In this document: piece by piece, positions 7,808 to 16,957 of the stretch | Layout of the letters: each line of letters begins with the position of its first letter | How positions within the stretch are numbered: the first letter of the stretch is position 1 | Assembly: GCA_934747255.1 (NCBI GenBank) | Contig: CAKVGH010000005.1 | Coordinates: forward strand, 1 to 64,000 | DNA: 64,000 nucleotides | Reading direction: 5' to 3' | From: an uncultured Clostridia bacterium | GTDB lineage: Bacteria; Bacillota; Clostridia; Christensenellales; UBA1242 | The notes under the pieces: generated by a model | What the model saw: only the letters and a program-made list of their open reading frames with translations | Told to the model about the DNA's origin: nothing | Database searches by the model: none | Translations under genes and position numbers: made by a program

Positions 7808-8479
7808 ATGGATAATGAATGTATTGTAAAAAATATGAAAGGCTACGGTAATTCTCCAATCCCACAGGAAGGCGAATGGACGCACGCAAAAGAAATAAAC
7901 CAAATTAGTGGGTTGAGTCACGGAGTAGGTACTTGTGCTCCACAGCAAGGTGCTTGCAAACTTACATTAAATGTTAAAGAAGGAATTATTAAAGAAGCAC
8001 TTGTTGAATGTGTTGGTTGTAGTGGTATGACTCACTCGGCAGCAATGGCTGGTGAAATTTTGTGCGGAAAAACTTTGCTTGAAGCACTCAATACCGACCT
8101 TGTTTGCGATGCCATAAACGATGCCATGAAGGAAATATTCTTTCAACTTGTCTATGGTAGAAGTCAATCAGCCTTCTCACTCGGCGGTTTGCCAATCGGG
8201 GCTTGTATGGACGATTTAGGAAAAGACAAACAAAGCAAGGTTGCCACTATCTACTCTAACGAAAAAAATGGTGTTAAATACTTAACTACTACCGAAGGTT
8301 ATATTTCCAAACTTGCACTTGACGAAAACAACGAAATTATCGGTTACGAATATATAAACACTCACAAACTTATTCAGGAAATTAAAAATGGTAAAAAAGG
8401 CGAAGACGCATTGAAATCTGCAACAAAAACTTATGGCAGATTTAATGACGCTGTAAAATTTACTGACCCAAGAGAATAA
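7808..8479 (+). CDS. NifU/IscU-like iron-sulfur scaffold protein of the GGGtGRT pair
   Basis: 223 aa. Residues about 30-120 resemble an IscU/NifU N-terminal fold: GTCAPQQGACK, then VECVGCSGMTHSAAMAGEIL and GKTLLEAL, providing cysteines for cluster assembly. A further ~100 residues follow that ordinary IscU lacks. The start was placed at 7808 because AGGCGGTGA fits a ribosome site with 6-nt spacing; the GTG at 7799 lies within that site. The next gene encodes the GGGtGRT protein 11 bp downstream, the usual partner in Clostridia. The client or pathway is unknown. Confidence 0.8.
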   Translation: MDNECIVKNMKGYGNSPIPQEGEWTHAKEINQISGLSHGVGTCAPQQGACKLTLNVKEGIIKEALVECVGCSGMTHSAAMAGEILCGKTLLEALNTDLVCDAINDAMKEIFFQLVYGRSQSAFSLGGLPIGACMDDLGKDKQSKVATIYSNEKNGVKYLTTTEGYISKLALDENNEIIGYEYINTHKLIQEIKNGKKGEDALKSATKTYGRFNDAVKFTDPRE

Positions 8480-8490
8480 AGGAGATAGTT

Positions 8491-9489
8491 ATGAATTTTG
8501 AAAGTTATGATTATAAAATCGAAAAAATAAACAAAACACTTGCCTTGAATGGAATAAAAGACCTTGATGAAGCAAGAAAAATTTGCTTAAATCACAACAT
8601 TAGTGTTGAAGATGTCGTAAGGAACATTCAACCAATTTGTTTTGATAATGCTGTTTGGGCATATACTCTTGGCTGTGCGATAGCCTTAAAAAGCAACAAA
8701 ACACACGCAAAAGATTTAGCAGAAGAAATCGGAAAGGGATTGCAAGCCTTCACCACAAAAGGCAGTGTTGCAGAAACACGAAAAATTGGCACAGGTCACG
8801 GACAACTAGCCAGCAAATTGCTTGACGAAAAAACCAAATGTTTTTGCTTTTTGGCAGGTCACGAAAGTTTTGCCGCAGCAGAAGGTGCTATTGCCATTGC
8901 AAAATACGCAAACCTTGTTAGAAAAACCCCATTAAAAATTATCCTTAACGGATTAGGCAAAGACGCAGCCTATATCATCGCAAGAATAAATGGCTTTACT
9001 TTTGTTCAAACCGAATACGACCACAAAAAAGATATGCTTAAAATCGTAAAGGAAATTAAGTTTTCATCAACCGAAGGGGCTAATGTTAGAATTTATGGTG
9101 CCTATGACGCAATGGAAGGACTCGCTATTATGAAATATGAACAGGTTGATATTTCTATCACTGGTAACTCCACCAATCCAACAAGATTTCAACACCCAGT
9201 CGCTGGAACATATCGTATGTGGTGTATGGAAAATGGCAAGGAATATTTTAGTGTTGCAAGTGGTGGCGGAACAGGTAGAACTCTCCACCCTGACAATTTG
9301 GGGGCTGGCCCTGCAAGTTACGGCTTAACCGACCTTATGGGACGAATGCACGCAAATGTTCAATTTGCAGGCTCATCATCTGTTCCCGCCCATGTTGAAA
9401 TGATGGGATTTATTGGAATGGGCAACAACCCAATGGTTGGAGCAACAGTAGCACTTGCAGTTTTATGTGAAAAAAATAAAAATATTTAA
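8491..9489 (+). CDS. GGGtGRT protein
   Basis: 332 aa. It contains the family-defining ASGGGTGRTLHPDNLGAGP near residue 255 and a glycine-rich C-terminus (MGFIGMGNNPMVGATVALAV). The family is named only for this motif and no reaction is established. The central part, FLAGHESFAAAEGAIAIAKYA and KIILNGLGKDAAYI, looks like a nucleotide- or cofactor-binding alpha/beta domain; that reading is inference. GGAG precedes the ATG by 6 nt. Translated with the Fe-S scaffold gene upstream, so it may receive or help build a cluster. Confidence 0.88.
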   Translation: MNFESYDYKIEKINKTLALNGIKDLDEARKICLNHNISVEDVVRNIQPICFDNAVWAYTLGCAIALKSNKTHAKDLAEEIGKGLQAFTTKGSVAETRKIGTGHGQLASKLLDEKTKCFCFLAGHESFAAAEGAIAIAKYANLVRKTPLKIILNGLGKDAAYIIARINGFTFVQTEYDHKKDMLKIVKEIKFSSTEGANVRIYGAYDAMEGLAIMKYEQVDISITGNSTNPTRFQHPVAGTYRMWCMENGKEYFSVASGGGTGRTLHPDNLGAGPASYGLTDLMGRMHANVQFAGSSSVPAHVEMMGFIGMGNNPMVGATVALAVLCEKNKNI

Positions 9490-9505
9490 TAAAAACACAA
9501 AAAAA

Positions 9506-9528
9506 GAGCAAAATTTTGCTCTTTTTTT
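9506..9528. terminator. Bidirectional terminator between convergent genes
   Basis: The perfect palindrome GAGCAAAATTTTGCTC (9506-9521) has A on the left and seven T on the right. It ends the GGGtGRT operon and can also end the 9570-10157 gene read from the other side. Confidence 0.85.
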
Positions 9529-9569
9529 ATTTTTCAAATATATTTTATGACTTTTTTACGTTTTTGATT

Positions 9570-10157
9570 TTACATATCAGCAAATTCATCACTCAAAACA
9601 TCTTCTTCATCGTACTTATCAAATTGCACATTTGACAAATCTTTTGTTTTTAGAGTTTCTTCATACACTTTCAATCTACCTACCGCATCTAACAAACATC
9701 TTTCATAGTTATCAATAAAATATTTTGTAAAATCGTTAAATTCAACTTGCTTGAAAGCCTTGTCTGTGTTGTTGAGATAAACATCAAAAATGTCTTTTAA
9801 TTGCATTTTTGTTTTTAACGAAATAAAATTTTCAGCGTTATACACTTTTTTTATAAATTTATCGTCAAGTTCACATTCCTTTTGGTCAGCAAAAATACTA
9901 AAGATTATTTTTATTCTAGTGCTAACTTTTTGAATATCTCTATCAACATCTTGATACATACTATTTAATAGTTTGATAAGTCTTTTTCGTTTGAAATACC
10001 CATTGTCATTCACTGACCCCAAATCGTTTTTGTTTGCTTCATTAAGCATGTTTTTTATTCTATCAACTAGACCAATCGAATATAGCACATTTGGGCTTAT
10101 TCTTTTTACAAACTCCGTTTTTGGTTCATATAAAAATTCATAGTCTTTTTCGTTCAT
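9570..10157 (-). CDS. Helical protein of unknown function
   Basis: 195 aa, not recognised. Mostly amphipathic helices with many Asp, Lys and Phe, no membrane segment and no cysteine cluster; the last 15 residues are acidic. A GGGGGC site precedes the ATG. It stands alone between a shared terminator at 9506 and a 454-bp gap. Codon use looks like that of its neighbours. Confidence 0.7.
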   Translation of the reverse strand: MNEKDYEFLYEPKTEFVKRISPNVLYSIGLVDRIKNMLNEANKNDLGSVNDNGYFKRKRLIKLLNSMYQDVDRDIQKVSTRIKIIFSIFADQKECELDDKFIKKVYNAENFISLKTKMQLKDIFDVYLNNTDKAFKQVEFNDFTKYFIDNYERCLLDAVGRLKVYEETLKTKDLSNVQFDKYDEEDVLSDEFADM

Positions 10158-10524
10158 TTTGCCCCCTAATATATTTTAATTTTACAATACTTGATTGTAT
10201 ATGTCAATACTGAATTTTTTTAAGAATACAATTAAAATATCAAAAAGGATTTTCTTATCTAAAAATTGATTTAGTAAAATATGGAAAGCACAATTATGAT
10301 TGGTAGTAGTTTTACTATATAAAAATTCTATACCACAAAGCAAAAATTTAGAGTTGATATTTGCAGATTTTGTTATCGCAAAGCCAGTTATTATTTCAAA
10401 TCAATTTTGTTTTTTCTAAATAGCAATAAAAAAAATTGGTTTATTACGGGTTTTGCTGTTTTTTGTTTATGGTTGTTGTTTTTTGTTATAATGTAAAATC
10501 AACTAAATATTACTGTTTTTATTA
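10158..10524. other. Intergenic stretch without a recognised gene
   Basis: AT-rich, with no open frame carrying a ribosome site and no RNA-gene motif that I can see. It includes the probable but unclear promoter of the 9570-10157 gene. Confidence 0.5.
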
Positions 10525-10573
10525 AAAAAATAGCAAAATTCCACTATTTTTTTAGAAAATTTTGCTATTTTTT
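10525..10573. terminator. rsmI terminator
   Basis: A 16-bp inverted repeat: 10525-10540, read AAAAAATAGCAAAATT, pairs with 10558-10573. It lies 38 bp past the rsmI stop and is T-rich on both strands. Confidence 0.8.
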
Positions 10574-10611
10574 ATGTTTTTTGATAAATTTTTTTACACT
10601 TTATATAAATT

Positions 10612-11427
10612 TTATTTTTTATTAAGTAACATTTGATATATTTCGTTTTTAGGAACACCCCTTTCTTTTGCTACTTTTTTTATCGCTTCATTTTTATCAA
10701 AACCAAGTTTTTTATAATACTCAAAATGTTCATCAACAGACATTTTGTTTTGCTCATTATCAAATGGGTCTTGTGCTGGTTTTACAATAAGCACATATTC
10801 TCCCCTTGGCTCTTTTTGGTAGCCCGTGTCCAAATCAAAGTATTCCACTTGCTCGTGAATTTTAGTTATTTCTCTAACCGTTACACACTCTCTATTGCCA
10901 AAAACTTTTTTTAAGGCATCTAGTGTTGCTAAAAGTTTGTGGGGCGCAACATAAAATATCAAACTTTGATTTACTGATTGCAATTTAGTTAGCAACTTTT
11001 TTTCTTCCTTTTTGTTATCTGGTAAAAAACCAACAAACATAAAAGGTGTTTCCAGCCCTGTAAGCGCTACTGCACTAACAAACGCACACGCCCCCGGAAT
11101 AACAGTATATTCAATTTGATTTTCTACCAAAGAACTTATCAACTCACTACCCGGGTCACTAATGCAAGGCATACCAGCATCACTAATTAAAGCCAAGTTT
11201 TTTCCAGCAAGCAATTTTTCAATAACTTTTGGTGTTGCCGTTTTATAGTTAAATTTATGAAAACTAGATAGTGGCTTTTTAATATCATAATGATTAAGCA
11301 GTTTCAAACTGCTTCGAGTATCTTCACACAATATTTCATCGACATTTTTTAGTGTTTCCACCGCCCTGAATGAAATATCCCCTAAATTGCCAATAGGCGT
11401 AGCAACAAAGAAAAGTTTTCCTTTCAT
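10612..11427 (-). CDS. rsmI: 16S rRNA (cytidine1402-2'-O)-methyltransferase
   Basis: 271 aa. The tetrapyrrole-methylase fold of the RsmI (YraL) branch is shown by LFFVATPIGNLGDISFRAVETL and EDTRSSLKLLNHY at the N-terminus, then ISDAGMPCISDPG and VIPGACAFVSAVALTG. It methylates the ribose of C1402 in the 16S decoding centre. AAGGAG precedes the ATG. In Bacillus it follows yabB-yazA; here the yabB homologue is upstream across a 437-bp gap. Confidence 0.96.
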   Translation of the reverse strand: MKGKLFFVATPIGNLGDISFRAVETLKNVDEILCEDTRSSLKLLNHYDIKKPLSSFHKFNYKTATPKVIEKLLAGKNLALISDAGMPCISDPGSELISSLVENQIEYTVIPGACAFVSAVALTGLETPFMFVGFLPDNKKEEKKLLTKLQSVNQSLIFYVAPHKLLATLDALKKVFGNRECVTVREITKIHEQVEYFDLDTGYQKEPRGEYVLIVKPAQDPFDNEQNKMSVDEHFEYYKKLGFDKNEAIKKVAKERGVPKNEIYQMLLNKK

Positions 11428-11864
11428 ATTTCTCCTTTCACATTTATTTTATTTATTATTATAGAATATAGTATAAATTTTATAAAACTAATTATCACAA
11501 AATGTAAATCATATATTATGCTTTACTTAATAAAGTTTTAATATGTTTTTACAAATTAAAGTTAAATAAAATTTCTTCTACTACTTACAAATTTTTTAGA
11601 TTATTAGAAGCAAATTTTAATCTATAATATAAACAAAAAACTGATTTTTTCAAAATTTTAGCATTTTTTTCGAGTTTTTTCTGCATTTTTTGTACTTTTT
11701 TTAATATTTTTATAAATATCGTTCCATTTATACTATAAAAATAAACACTTGCATTTTCCCCTAAAATAAACAATATTTTTCTTTACAAAATATTTTTAGA
11801 CTTATAACTATAAGTTTTTCTGTCATTTTTTTTTGCAAAGTTTTCAAAACTAAACAAGCATTTT
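11428..11864. other. Intergenic stretch without a recognised gene
   Basis: Very AT-rich. A 62-codon frame at 11585-11773 begins with TTG, lacks a ribosome site and is Lys/Leu low-complexity, so it is not called. A short hairpin, CTTATAACTATAAG, near 11800 might be the weak end of the upstream operon. Confidence 0.45.
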
Positions 11865-12560
11865 TTAATTAGTTGTTTTTGTAACAAGCACGCCACTTTT
11901 TGCACCTTTGACGGCTTCTACCAAAACAACATTGCTCAAACTTTTTTGTGCTGGATAACAAAATTCCATCTTTTTTGCTTCCATTCCATATTTTTTAAGA
12001 GTTAAAATTATTTCAGTTATTCTATTTGATTGATGAACAAAATAAAATTTTCCACCAAATTTAAGAATTTTTGATGCACTCGAAATCAACTCATCAAGTG
12101 ACAAAAATAACTCATACTTACACATTGCAATTTCTTGTTTTTCAGTAACATTGTGATTTTCAGCAACCTTATAAGGTGGGTTACACACTACAACATCAAC
12201 GCTTCCATGTCCAAACTCATTGACTGCATCTTGAACTTTTAGTTGATGAACATCTATTTTGTCTTGCAGTCCATTAAACCTAATAGTTCTATTTGCCATA
12301 TCGCAAAAAGATGATTGAATTTCCACTAAATGCATTTTTTTGCAATTATTTTTGGCATATACAAGTATGCCAACAATACCACTACCCGAGCAAAAATCAA
12401 CTACAATATCGCTTTTTTTGGCTTTAACGAAATTGGCGAGTAAAACGGCATCACTTGTGAAGCAATACTTTGTTTTGTTTTGAATAATATACAAATTGTT
12501 ATATTGCAAATCATCTAGACGCTCATTATCTTGCAAAACTAATTTTTCGTTACTTATCAT
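11865..12560 (-). CDS. TrmN6/YabB-like tRNA adenine-N6 methyltransferase
   Basis: 231 aa. Motif I VDFCSGSGIVGIL and catalytic NPPYKVAE (N-P-P-Y) mark an adenine-N6 methyltransferase of the tRNA1(Val) A37 type. ERLDDLQYN..IIQ near the start is typical of B. subtilis YabB. The ATG at 12560 overlaps the ricT stop; an in-frame ATG 21 nt upstream is equally possible, as neither has a strong ribosome site. The neighbourhood tmk-holB-ricT-yabB supports the call; the tRNA substrate is family inference. Confidence 0.88.
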   Translation of the reverse strand: MISNEKLVLQDNERLDDLQYNNLYIIQNKTKYCFTSDAVLLANFVKAKKSDIVVDFCSGSGIVGILVYAKNNCKKMHLVEIQSSFCDMANRTIRFNGLQDKIDVHQLKVQDAVNEFGHGSVDVVVCNPPYKVAENHNVTEKQEIAMCKYELFLSLDELISSASKILKFGGKFYFVHQSNRITEIILTLKKYGMEAKKMEFCYPAQKSLSNVVLVEAVKGAKSGVLVTKTTN

Positions 12561-13407
12561 TTCCGTTTTCCACTTTATCATTCTTATTAACTGGTTCTAT
12601 TTCTTCCAAATCATAATCAAGTATGTCGTAATCATTTTCGCCACGGAAAATCTTTACCGAAACTTGTTTTTTTAGCAAGTTGTTATAGACAACAACTCCT
12701 TCGCCATCTTTTGTTTTTACAATAGAATTAAGTTTTGGCATAATTTTTATCAATTCAACATACTGGTCGTTTTCATAAGTCAAACAGCACATAAGCCTTC
12801 CGCAAAGTCCGTTTATGTTTGTTGGGTTGAGTGAAATACCTTGATTTTTTGCCATTTTGATATTAACTTTTTCAAAGTCACGCAAAAATCTTTTGCAACA
12901 CACTTCTCTACCGCAAGGTCCAATACCGCCTAGCATTTTGGCTTTATCTCTAATGCCAACTTGTCTTAACTCAATTCTTGTTTTAAGTTCGCCAGCAAGT
13001 TGTTTTACAAGTTCCCTAAAATCAACTCTATCATCAGCCGTAAAACTAATGATAACTTTGCTTTCATCAAAAGCATATTCACTATCAACTATTTGCATTT
13101 TTAGTTTTAACTTTTCGCTTTGACGCTTTGCACATTGCAACGCTTTTTGTTCTTTTTCTTTTAATCTTTCTAGCGTTTTTAAGTCATTTTGATTGCACTT
13201 TCTAACAACCCTTTTTAATGGTTCTAAAAGTTCTTTTTCGTCAATCATTTTGTTTGCTATGGCAATTTCGCCCGCACTCAATCCGTGACTCGTTTCAACA
13301 ATGACTTTATCGCCAACTTTATATTCGTTATTTTGTGGGCTAAAATAGTAAACTTTTCCGCCATAACTTCCTTCAAATTTTACTCCCACTATTTTTTGTT
13401 CTGCCAT
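12550..13407 (-). CDS. ricT: PSP1-domain protein RicT (YaaT)
   Basis: 285 aa. PSP1 C-terminal domain with the cysteine-rich signatures LGGIGPCGREVCCKRFL and NGLCGRLMCCLTYE. In Bacillus, RicT acts with RicA and RicF as an Fe-S protein complex that activates RNase Y-dependent mRNA maturation and affects sporulation. No ricA or ricF is visible in this window. GGAGG precedes the ATG; it overlaps holB by 19 bp and the yabB homologue by about 11 bp. A short acidic tail follows the domain. Confidence 0.93.
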   Translation of the reverse strand: MAEQKIVGVKFEGSYGGKVYYFSPQNNEYKVGDKVIVETSHGLSAGEIAIANKMIDEKELLEPLKRVVRKCNQNDLKTLERLKEKEQKALQCAKRQSEKLKLKMQIVDSEYAFDESKVIISFTADDRVDFRELVKQLAGELKTRIELRQVGIRDKAKMLGGIGPCGREVCCKRFLRDFEKVNIKMAKNQGISLNPTNINGLCGRLMCCLTYENDQYVELIKIMPKLNSIVKTKDGEGVVVYNNLLKKQVSVKIFRGENDYDILDYDLEEIEPVNKNDKVENGNDK

Positions 13408-14345
13408 TTTTCCTCCAATATTTTTAGTAGAAAACTATCTACTATTCCAGACAAATTACCATTATATTTTATTTTATCAAATACCAAATTTATTTCATTT
13501 TGAATATTAAGGCAAGCCCTTGTTGTATAAACTAAACTTGCTTTTTTTAGTTTTTCAATTGAAAATTTGTTTTGAACTACATCTTCATTTTTGCAGTTGA
13601 TTTTAACTATATCAAATAAAAAATTATTAAAAATTGTTAAAATTTCAACAAAATTTTGCTTATTTTGTGATAATTTTATAGAAAATTCTAACATTTGCTT
13701 ACTATTTACAAAATTTAGTAACAAATCTAATGCCATATAATAGTTATCAAAAAAGTTACTTTCTTGCTTAATTTGTTCCAAAAGAGTAATGCTTCCATTA
13801 CAATTTTCCATCAAAATTTGTGCTTTTGATTTTTCCACTCCATCTAGTAGCAACATTAAATCGTTATTATCAAATTTGCTAGGCGAAATAACTTCACATC
13901 TAGATACGATAGTAGGAATAACTTTTGATATGCTTTTTGCAAGCAACAAAATTTTTACAAACTTTGGTGGTTCTTCGAGTGTCTTTAATAATTTGTTTTG
14001 GATAAGCAAACTTGCATCATCAAAATTTTTTATAATTACAACTTTATACTCGTTTTCCGCTGGAATTATATTGATTTTATCAAGCAAATCACTAATGTCT
14101 TCCATCAAAAGGTTTGTTCCCTTTGGATAAATCAGCGTGTCTAGACTATTGTTTGATATTATTTTTAAGCAACTACTGCAAATTCCACAAGGCTTTTGAG
14201 TTTGCTTACAACACAAATTCATAGCATACAACTTTGCTAAATTTTCACATAAGACGGTATCAGCCGAATTTAGTAATATAGCATGGCTTGTGCTATCAAA
14301 TAATCTTTCAAACCTATCTTTGTAATTTAGTATAAAATTAAGCAT
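13389..14345 (-). CDS. holB: DNA polymerase III subunit delta'
   Basis: 318 aa clamp-loader subunit. The zinc module CCKQTQKPCGICSSC is near residue 48, and KNFDDASLLIQNKLLKTLEEPP with SRCEVI matches the AAA+ delta' family, in which the Walker A motif is degenerate. It works with delta and tau/gamma to load the beta clamp. Overlaps tmk by 8 bp and ricT by 19 bp, so it is translated in a tightly coupled operon. Confidence 0.95.
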   Translation of the reverse strand: MLNFILNYKDRFERLFDSTSHAILLNSADTVLCENLAKLYAMNLCCKQTQKPCGICSSCLKIISNNSLDTLIYPKGTNLLMEDISDLLDKINIIPAENEYKVVIIKNFDDASLLIQNKLLKTLEEPPKFVKILLLAKSISKVIPTIVSRCEVISPSKFDNNDLMLLLDGVEKSKAQILMENCNGSITLLEQIKQESNFFDNYYMALDLLLNFVNSKQMLEFSIKLSQNKQNFVEILTIFNNFLFDIVKINCKNEDVVQNKFSIEKLKKASLVYTTRACLNIQNEINLVFDKIKYNGNLSGIVDSFLLKILEEKWQNKK

Positions 14346-14955
14346 TTATAACATTTTCCTTTTTTAATACTTCTATAACTTTGTTTAACACTTCTTCTTT
14401 TGGCATAGTAGCGTCTATTTTTACAAATCTATTTGGTTCTTTTTTGCAAAGGAGATTATAACCTTCTCTAACCTTTTTGTGATACTCAATGCCCGCTTGT
14501 TCAAAAACATCGCCTTTGTCTGCTCCGCCCTTGCGTTCAAATGCTTTTTGTGGGTCAATATCCAAAAAGAATGTTATTTGTGGATAGCATTCGCCTACGG
14601 CAGTTTTTGTTATTTGCATAATGGTTTCATCTGCAAGGTGTCCACAATATCCTTGATAAACTCTTGTAGAATCAAAAAATCTATCACAAAAAACAATTTT
14701 GCCTAACTTGATTGCTGGCGAGATTAAATTTTCACATAAGTGACTTCGGCTAGCGGAAAATAAAAGCAACTGTGTTTTTGGTGACAACTCACTTTGTTTT
14801 AGTATCTGTCTAATTTTTTCACACTCAACCAAACCGCCCGGTTCTCTTGTAACAACATAGTCAATATTTTTTGATTGGCAATAATCAGCAAGCGAGCCAA
14901 TTAAAGTTGATTTTCCTGAACCTTCTCCACCTTCAAAGGTTATAAAATTTTGCAT
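14338..14955 (-). CDS. tmk: Thymidylate kinase
   Basis: 205 aa. P-loop FEGGEGSGKSTLIG at residues about 7-20, then TREPGG and CDRFFDSTRVYQG, the dTMP-binding DR motif. It makes dTDP from dTMP and ATP. The ATG is preceded by GAGGTGA. First gene of the tmk-holB-ricT-yabB unit. Confidence 0.97.
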   Translation of the reverse strand: MQNFITFEGGEGSGKSTLIGSLADYCQSKNIDYVVTREPGGLVECEKIRQILKQSELSPKTQLLLFSASRSHLCENLISPAIKLGKIVFCDRFFDSTRVYQGYCGHLADETIMQITKTAVGECYPQITFFLDIDPQKAFERKGGADKGDVFEQAGIEYHKKVREGYNLLCKKEPNRFVKIDATMPKEEVLNKVIEVLKKENVINA

Positions 14956-15007
14956 ATTTCACCTCAATAATATTTTATCACAACCTAGCATTTGTACAAA
15001 ATAAAAA

Positions 15008-15026
15008 AGCAAGTATTAAACTTGCT
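15008..15026 (-). terminator. greA terminator
   Basis: AGCAAG (15008-15013) pairs with CTTGCT (15021-15026) and is followed on the minus strand by six T, just past the greA stop at 15032. Confidence 0.8.
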
Positions 15027-15031
15027 AATTA

Positions 15032-15502
15032 TTAAAAACCAATACTTAAAATTTTATATGTGCTTTCGCCACCAGGTGTTTGAACTTTTACAATATCGCC
15101 GACCTTTTTGCCAAGCAAAGCACTACCTACTGGACTAGTGTTTGAGATTTTTCCAGCAAGTGGGTCACTTTCGTCTTCGCCCATAATTTTGTATTCAACT
15201 TCTTCTTCAAATTCTTCGTCATAAAGTTTTACTGATGAGCCAACTTGAACAATGTGAGCAGACAAATCGTCTTGCGAAATGATTTTTGCATACTTAATTT
15301 TGTTTTCCATCTCGATAATCTTTGTTTCGAGTTGTGCTTCTTTAAGTTTAGCAGCATCATACTCACTATTTTCTGAAAGGTCGCCGTAACTTTTAGCTTC
15401 GCCAATCATTCTTTGAACTTCTTTTCTTTCAACAGTTTTCATTCTTTCTAGTTCTGCTTTGATTTTTTCCAATCCTTCTTGTGTTATAAAAATTTCTTCC
15501 AT
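15032..15502 (-). CDS. greA: Transcription elongation factor GreA
   Basis: 156 aa, standard GreA size. The N-terminal coiled coil bears MIGEAKSYGDLSENSEYDAA, whose acidic tip enters the RNA polymerase secondary channel to stimulate cleavage of backtracked RNA. The C-terminal FKBP-like domain ends with GSALLGKKVGDIVKVQTPGG. The start at 15502 has GGGGT before it; a longer in-frame start at 15553 lacks a ribosome site. Confidence 0.97.
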   Translation of the reverse strand: MEEIFITQEGLEKIKAELERMKTVERKEVQRMIGEAKSYGDLSENSEYDAAKLKEAQLETKIIEMENKIKYAKIISQDDLSAHIVQVGSSVKLYDEEFEEEVEYKIMGEDESDPLAGKISNTSPVGSALLGKKVGDIVKVQTPGGESTYKILSIGF

Positions 15503-15573
15503 AATTACCCCTTTTTTAGTAATAAAAAAGCAAATTCGCCATTGAATTGCCAAATGTTTTTTATTGATATTGA

Positions 15574-15602
15574 ATTATATATATTTTTTATATGCTTGTC
15601 AA
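15574..15602 (-). promoter_or_regulatory. greA promoter
   Basis: Minus-strand TTGACA (15597-15602), 17 bp, TATAAT (15574-15579), giving a leader of about 65 nt. Confidence 0.8.
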
Positions 15603-15605
15603 CTA

Positions 15606-15632
15606 AAAAACTCGCTTATTTTACGAGTTTTT
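15606..15632 (-). terminator. Terminator of the 15658-16761 gene
   Basis: AAACTCG pairs with CGAGTTT around a nine-base loop, followed on the minus strand by T. It lies 26 bp past the stop and immediately upstream of the greA promoter. Confidence 0.8.
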
Positions 15633-15657
15633 TATAAAAAATTGACAAAATTTTATG

Positions 15658-16761
15658 TTAGTTGTTAAGTTGTTGTTCTTCTTCGATTTCTTGTTGCTTT
15701 TTCTTTGCATCACGAGTTTGTTTTCTCTTTTTAACGCCAGCAAGTTTGTTTTTTGCCTTTTCGATATCTTCTGGATACAAGTATCCTTCAACAATATCCA
15801 TAAGTCCATATTTTTTAATTGCTTTATATACATTATACTTAATTGTAGCATCGTCAATAAATCTTTCTAGACCATAATCAGCAAGTTTAACATATTCATC
15901 TGGGTTTGATTTTACAGCAGCAATAATCAATCTTTTAATGAGTTTGTCATCAAGAGAATCTGTTGGCATATCTCCAAGTAAGCCTTCTAACTTACTATTT
16001 TGCTTTGCTGCTTTTCTAACTGCCTTATACATTGGTTTACCATTATTTACGAGCCATTGTTTTGCTGTGCAAACTCTTAATTGTTGATTATCTTTTTTAA
16101 TCATAACATTCATAAGTGTTGCAAAATTTTCAAGTAATTCGCCGTCAATTTTTTGGCTAGGTTGTTTTTTAATCTTCTTCATTTGTTCTACAACTGAAAG
16201 TGCATAGTCGTCATAACCTTCGTGGTATTTAGAAACACCTTCGTACAATCTAATTGCTTTCAAAAGTTCTGTTCTTAAAGTTGTTGTTACTTCCTTTGTA
16301 ATGTTTTCTGTTACACCAGTTTTTTCATTAACCTTTGCTTCTACAACTACATTTGAAACTCTTTCTTTCAATGCTTTCAAATCTTTGATTGTTAAAACCA
16401 ATGGATTTTTAGCAAAAGCATCAACAAACACTTCTTTTGTGATATATTTGTCTTGAACTAATTTATCAAGTTTTGCAATAATCATTGGGTTACTCATAAC
16501 AGCCATACGAACATAATTGCTATTTACATTAAGTCCATTTTTATCATTAAAACTTAAAATAAGTTCTGGTTTTCTAACAAGTGCTTCGTAAACCAATTTT
16601 TCAAACTTATCTTTGTCTGCTGACCAGTACTTGCTAGCGTACAAGATAACATCTGGATTTTTTGCAATCAATTTTTTTTGAGTGTTATAGTTTTTAATTT
16701 TGCCGAGTTTTTCAATTCCTTCCTTAGTAGTCAAATCTACTTTTCCTAATAAAAATGCCAT
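15658..16761 (-). CDS. Helical-repeat cytoplasmic protein of unknown function
   Basis: 367 aa, not recognised. No membrane segment. Loose repeats of the form A-x(3)-NP-x(2)-I/L (KNPDVILYASKY, RKPELILSF, SNPMIIAKL, KNPLVLTI) suggest a helical solenoid in the first 130 residues, and SNPDEYVKLADY recurs near 310. The C-terminal 30 residues are a Lys/Gln/Glu coiled tail. Start at 16761 is set by AGGAG; an upstream ATG at 16824 would precede the promoter. Monocistronic. Confidence 0.7.
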   Translation of the reverse strand: MAFLLGKVDLTTKEGIEKLGKIKNYNTQKKLIAKNPDVILYASKYWSADKDKFEKLVYEALVRKPELILSFNDKNGLNVNSNYVRMAVMSNPMIIAKLDKLVQDKYITKEVFVDAFAKNPLVLTIKDLKALKERVSNVVVEAKVNEKTGVTENITKEVTTTLRTELLKAIRLYEGVSKYHEGYDDYALSVVEQMKKIKKQPSQKIDGELLENFATLMNVMIKKDNQQLRVCTAKQWLVNNGKPMYKAVRKAAKQNSKLEGLLGDMPTDSLDDKLIKRLIIAAVKSNPDEYVKLADYGLERFIDDATIKYNVYKAIKKYGLMDIVEGYLYPEDIEKAKNKLAGVKKRKQTRDAKKKQQEIEEEQQLNN

Positions 16762-16788
16762 ATTAAAATCTCCTTTTTTTACGAGTAA

Positions 16789-16817
16789 ATTATATCGCAA
16801 CCTTGCCAACTTGTCAA
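16789..16817 (-). promoter_or_regulatory. Promoter of the 15658-16761 gene
   Basis: Minus-strand TTGACA (16812-16817), 17 bp, TATAAT (16789-16794), a full consensus, with a leader of about 20 nt carrying AGGAG. Confidence 0.85.
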
Positions 16818-16957
16818 TACCCATTTTTTAATTTTTTTATATAAAAATTCATCAGCAAATTAAGACAAATTTTGACAAATTTATTATGTCAACAAAACTA
16901 ATACTTTGAATTATTTTTTTATAGTTGCACAAAACTAAATTGAATAAAGGAGTAATT

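Noticed and set aside
7808..8479. Pseudogene of iscU
   Set aside because: The frame is intact, has a ribosome site and the conserved partner gene follows, so it is an active member of a distinct group.
11585..11773. 62-codon frame between rsmI and the TrmN6-like gene
   Set aside because: It starts with TTG, has no Shine-Dalgarno or close -10, and is Lys/Leu low-complexity from AT-rich DNA.
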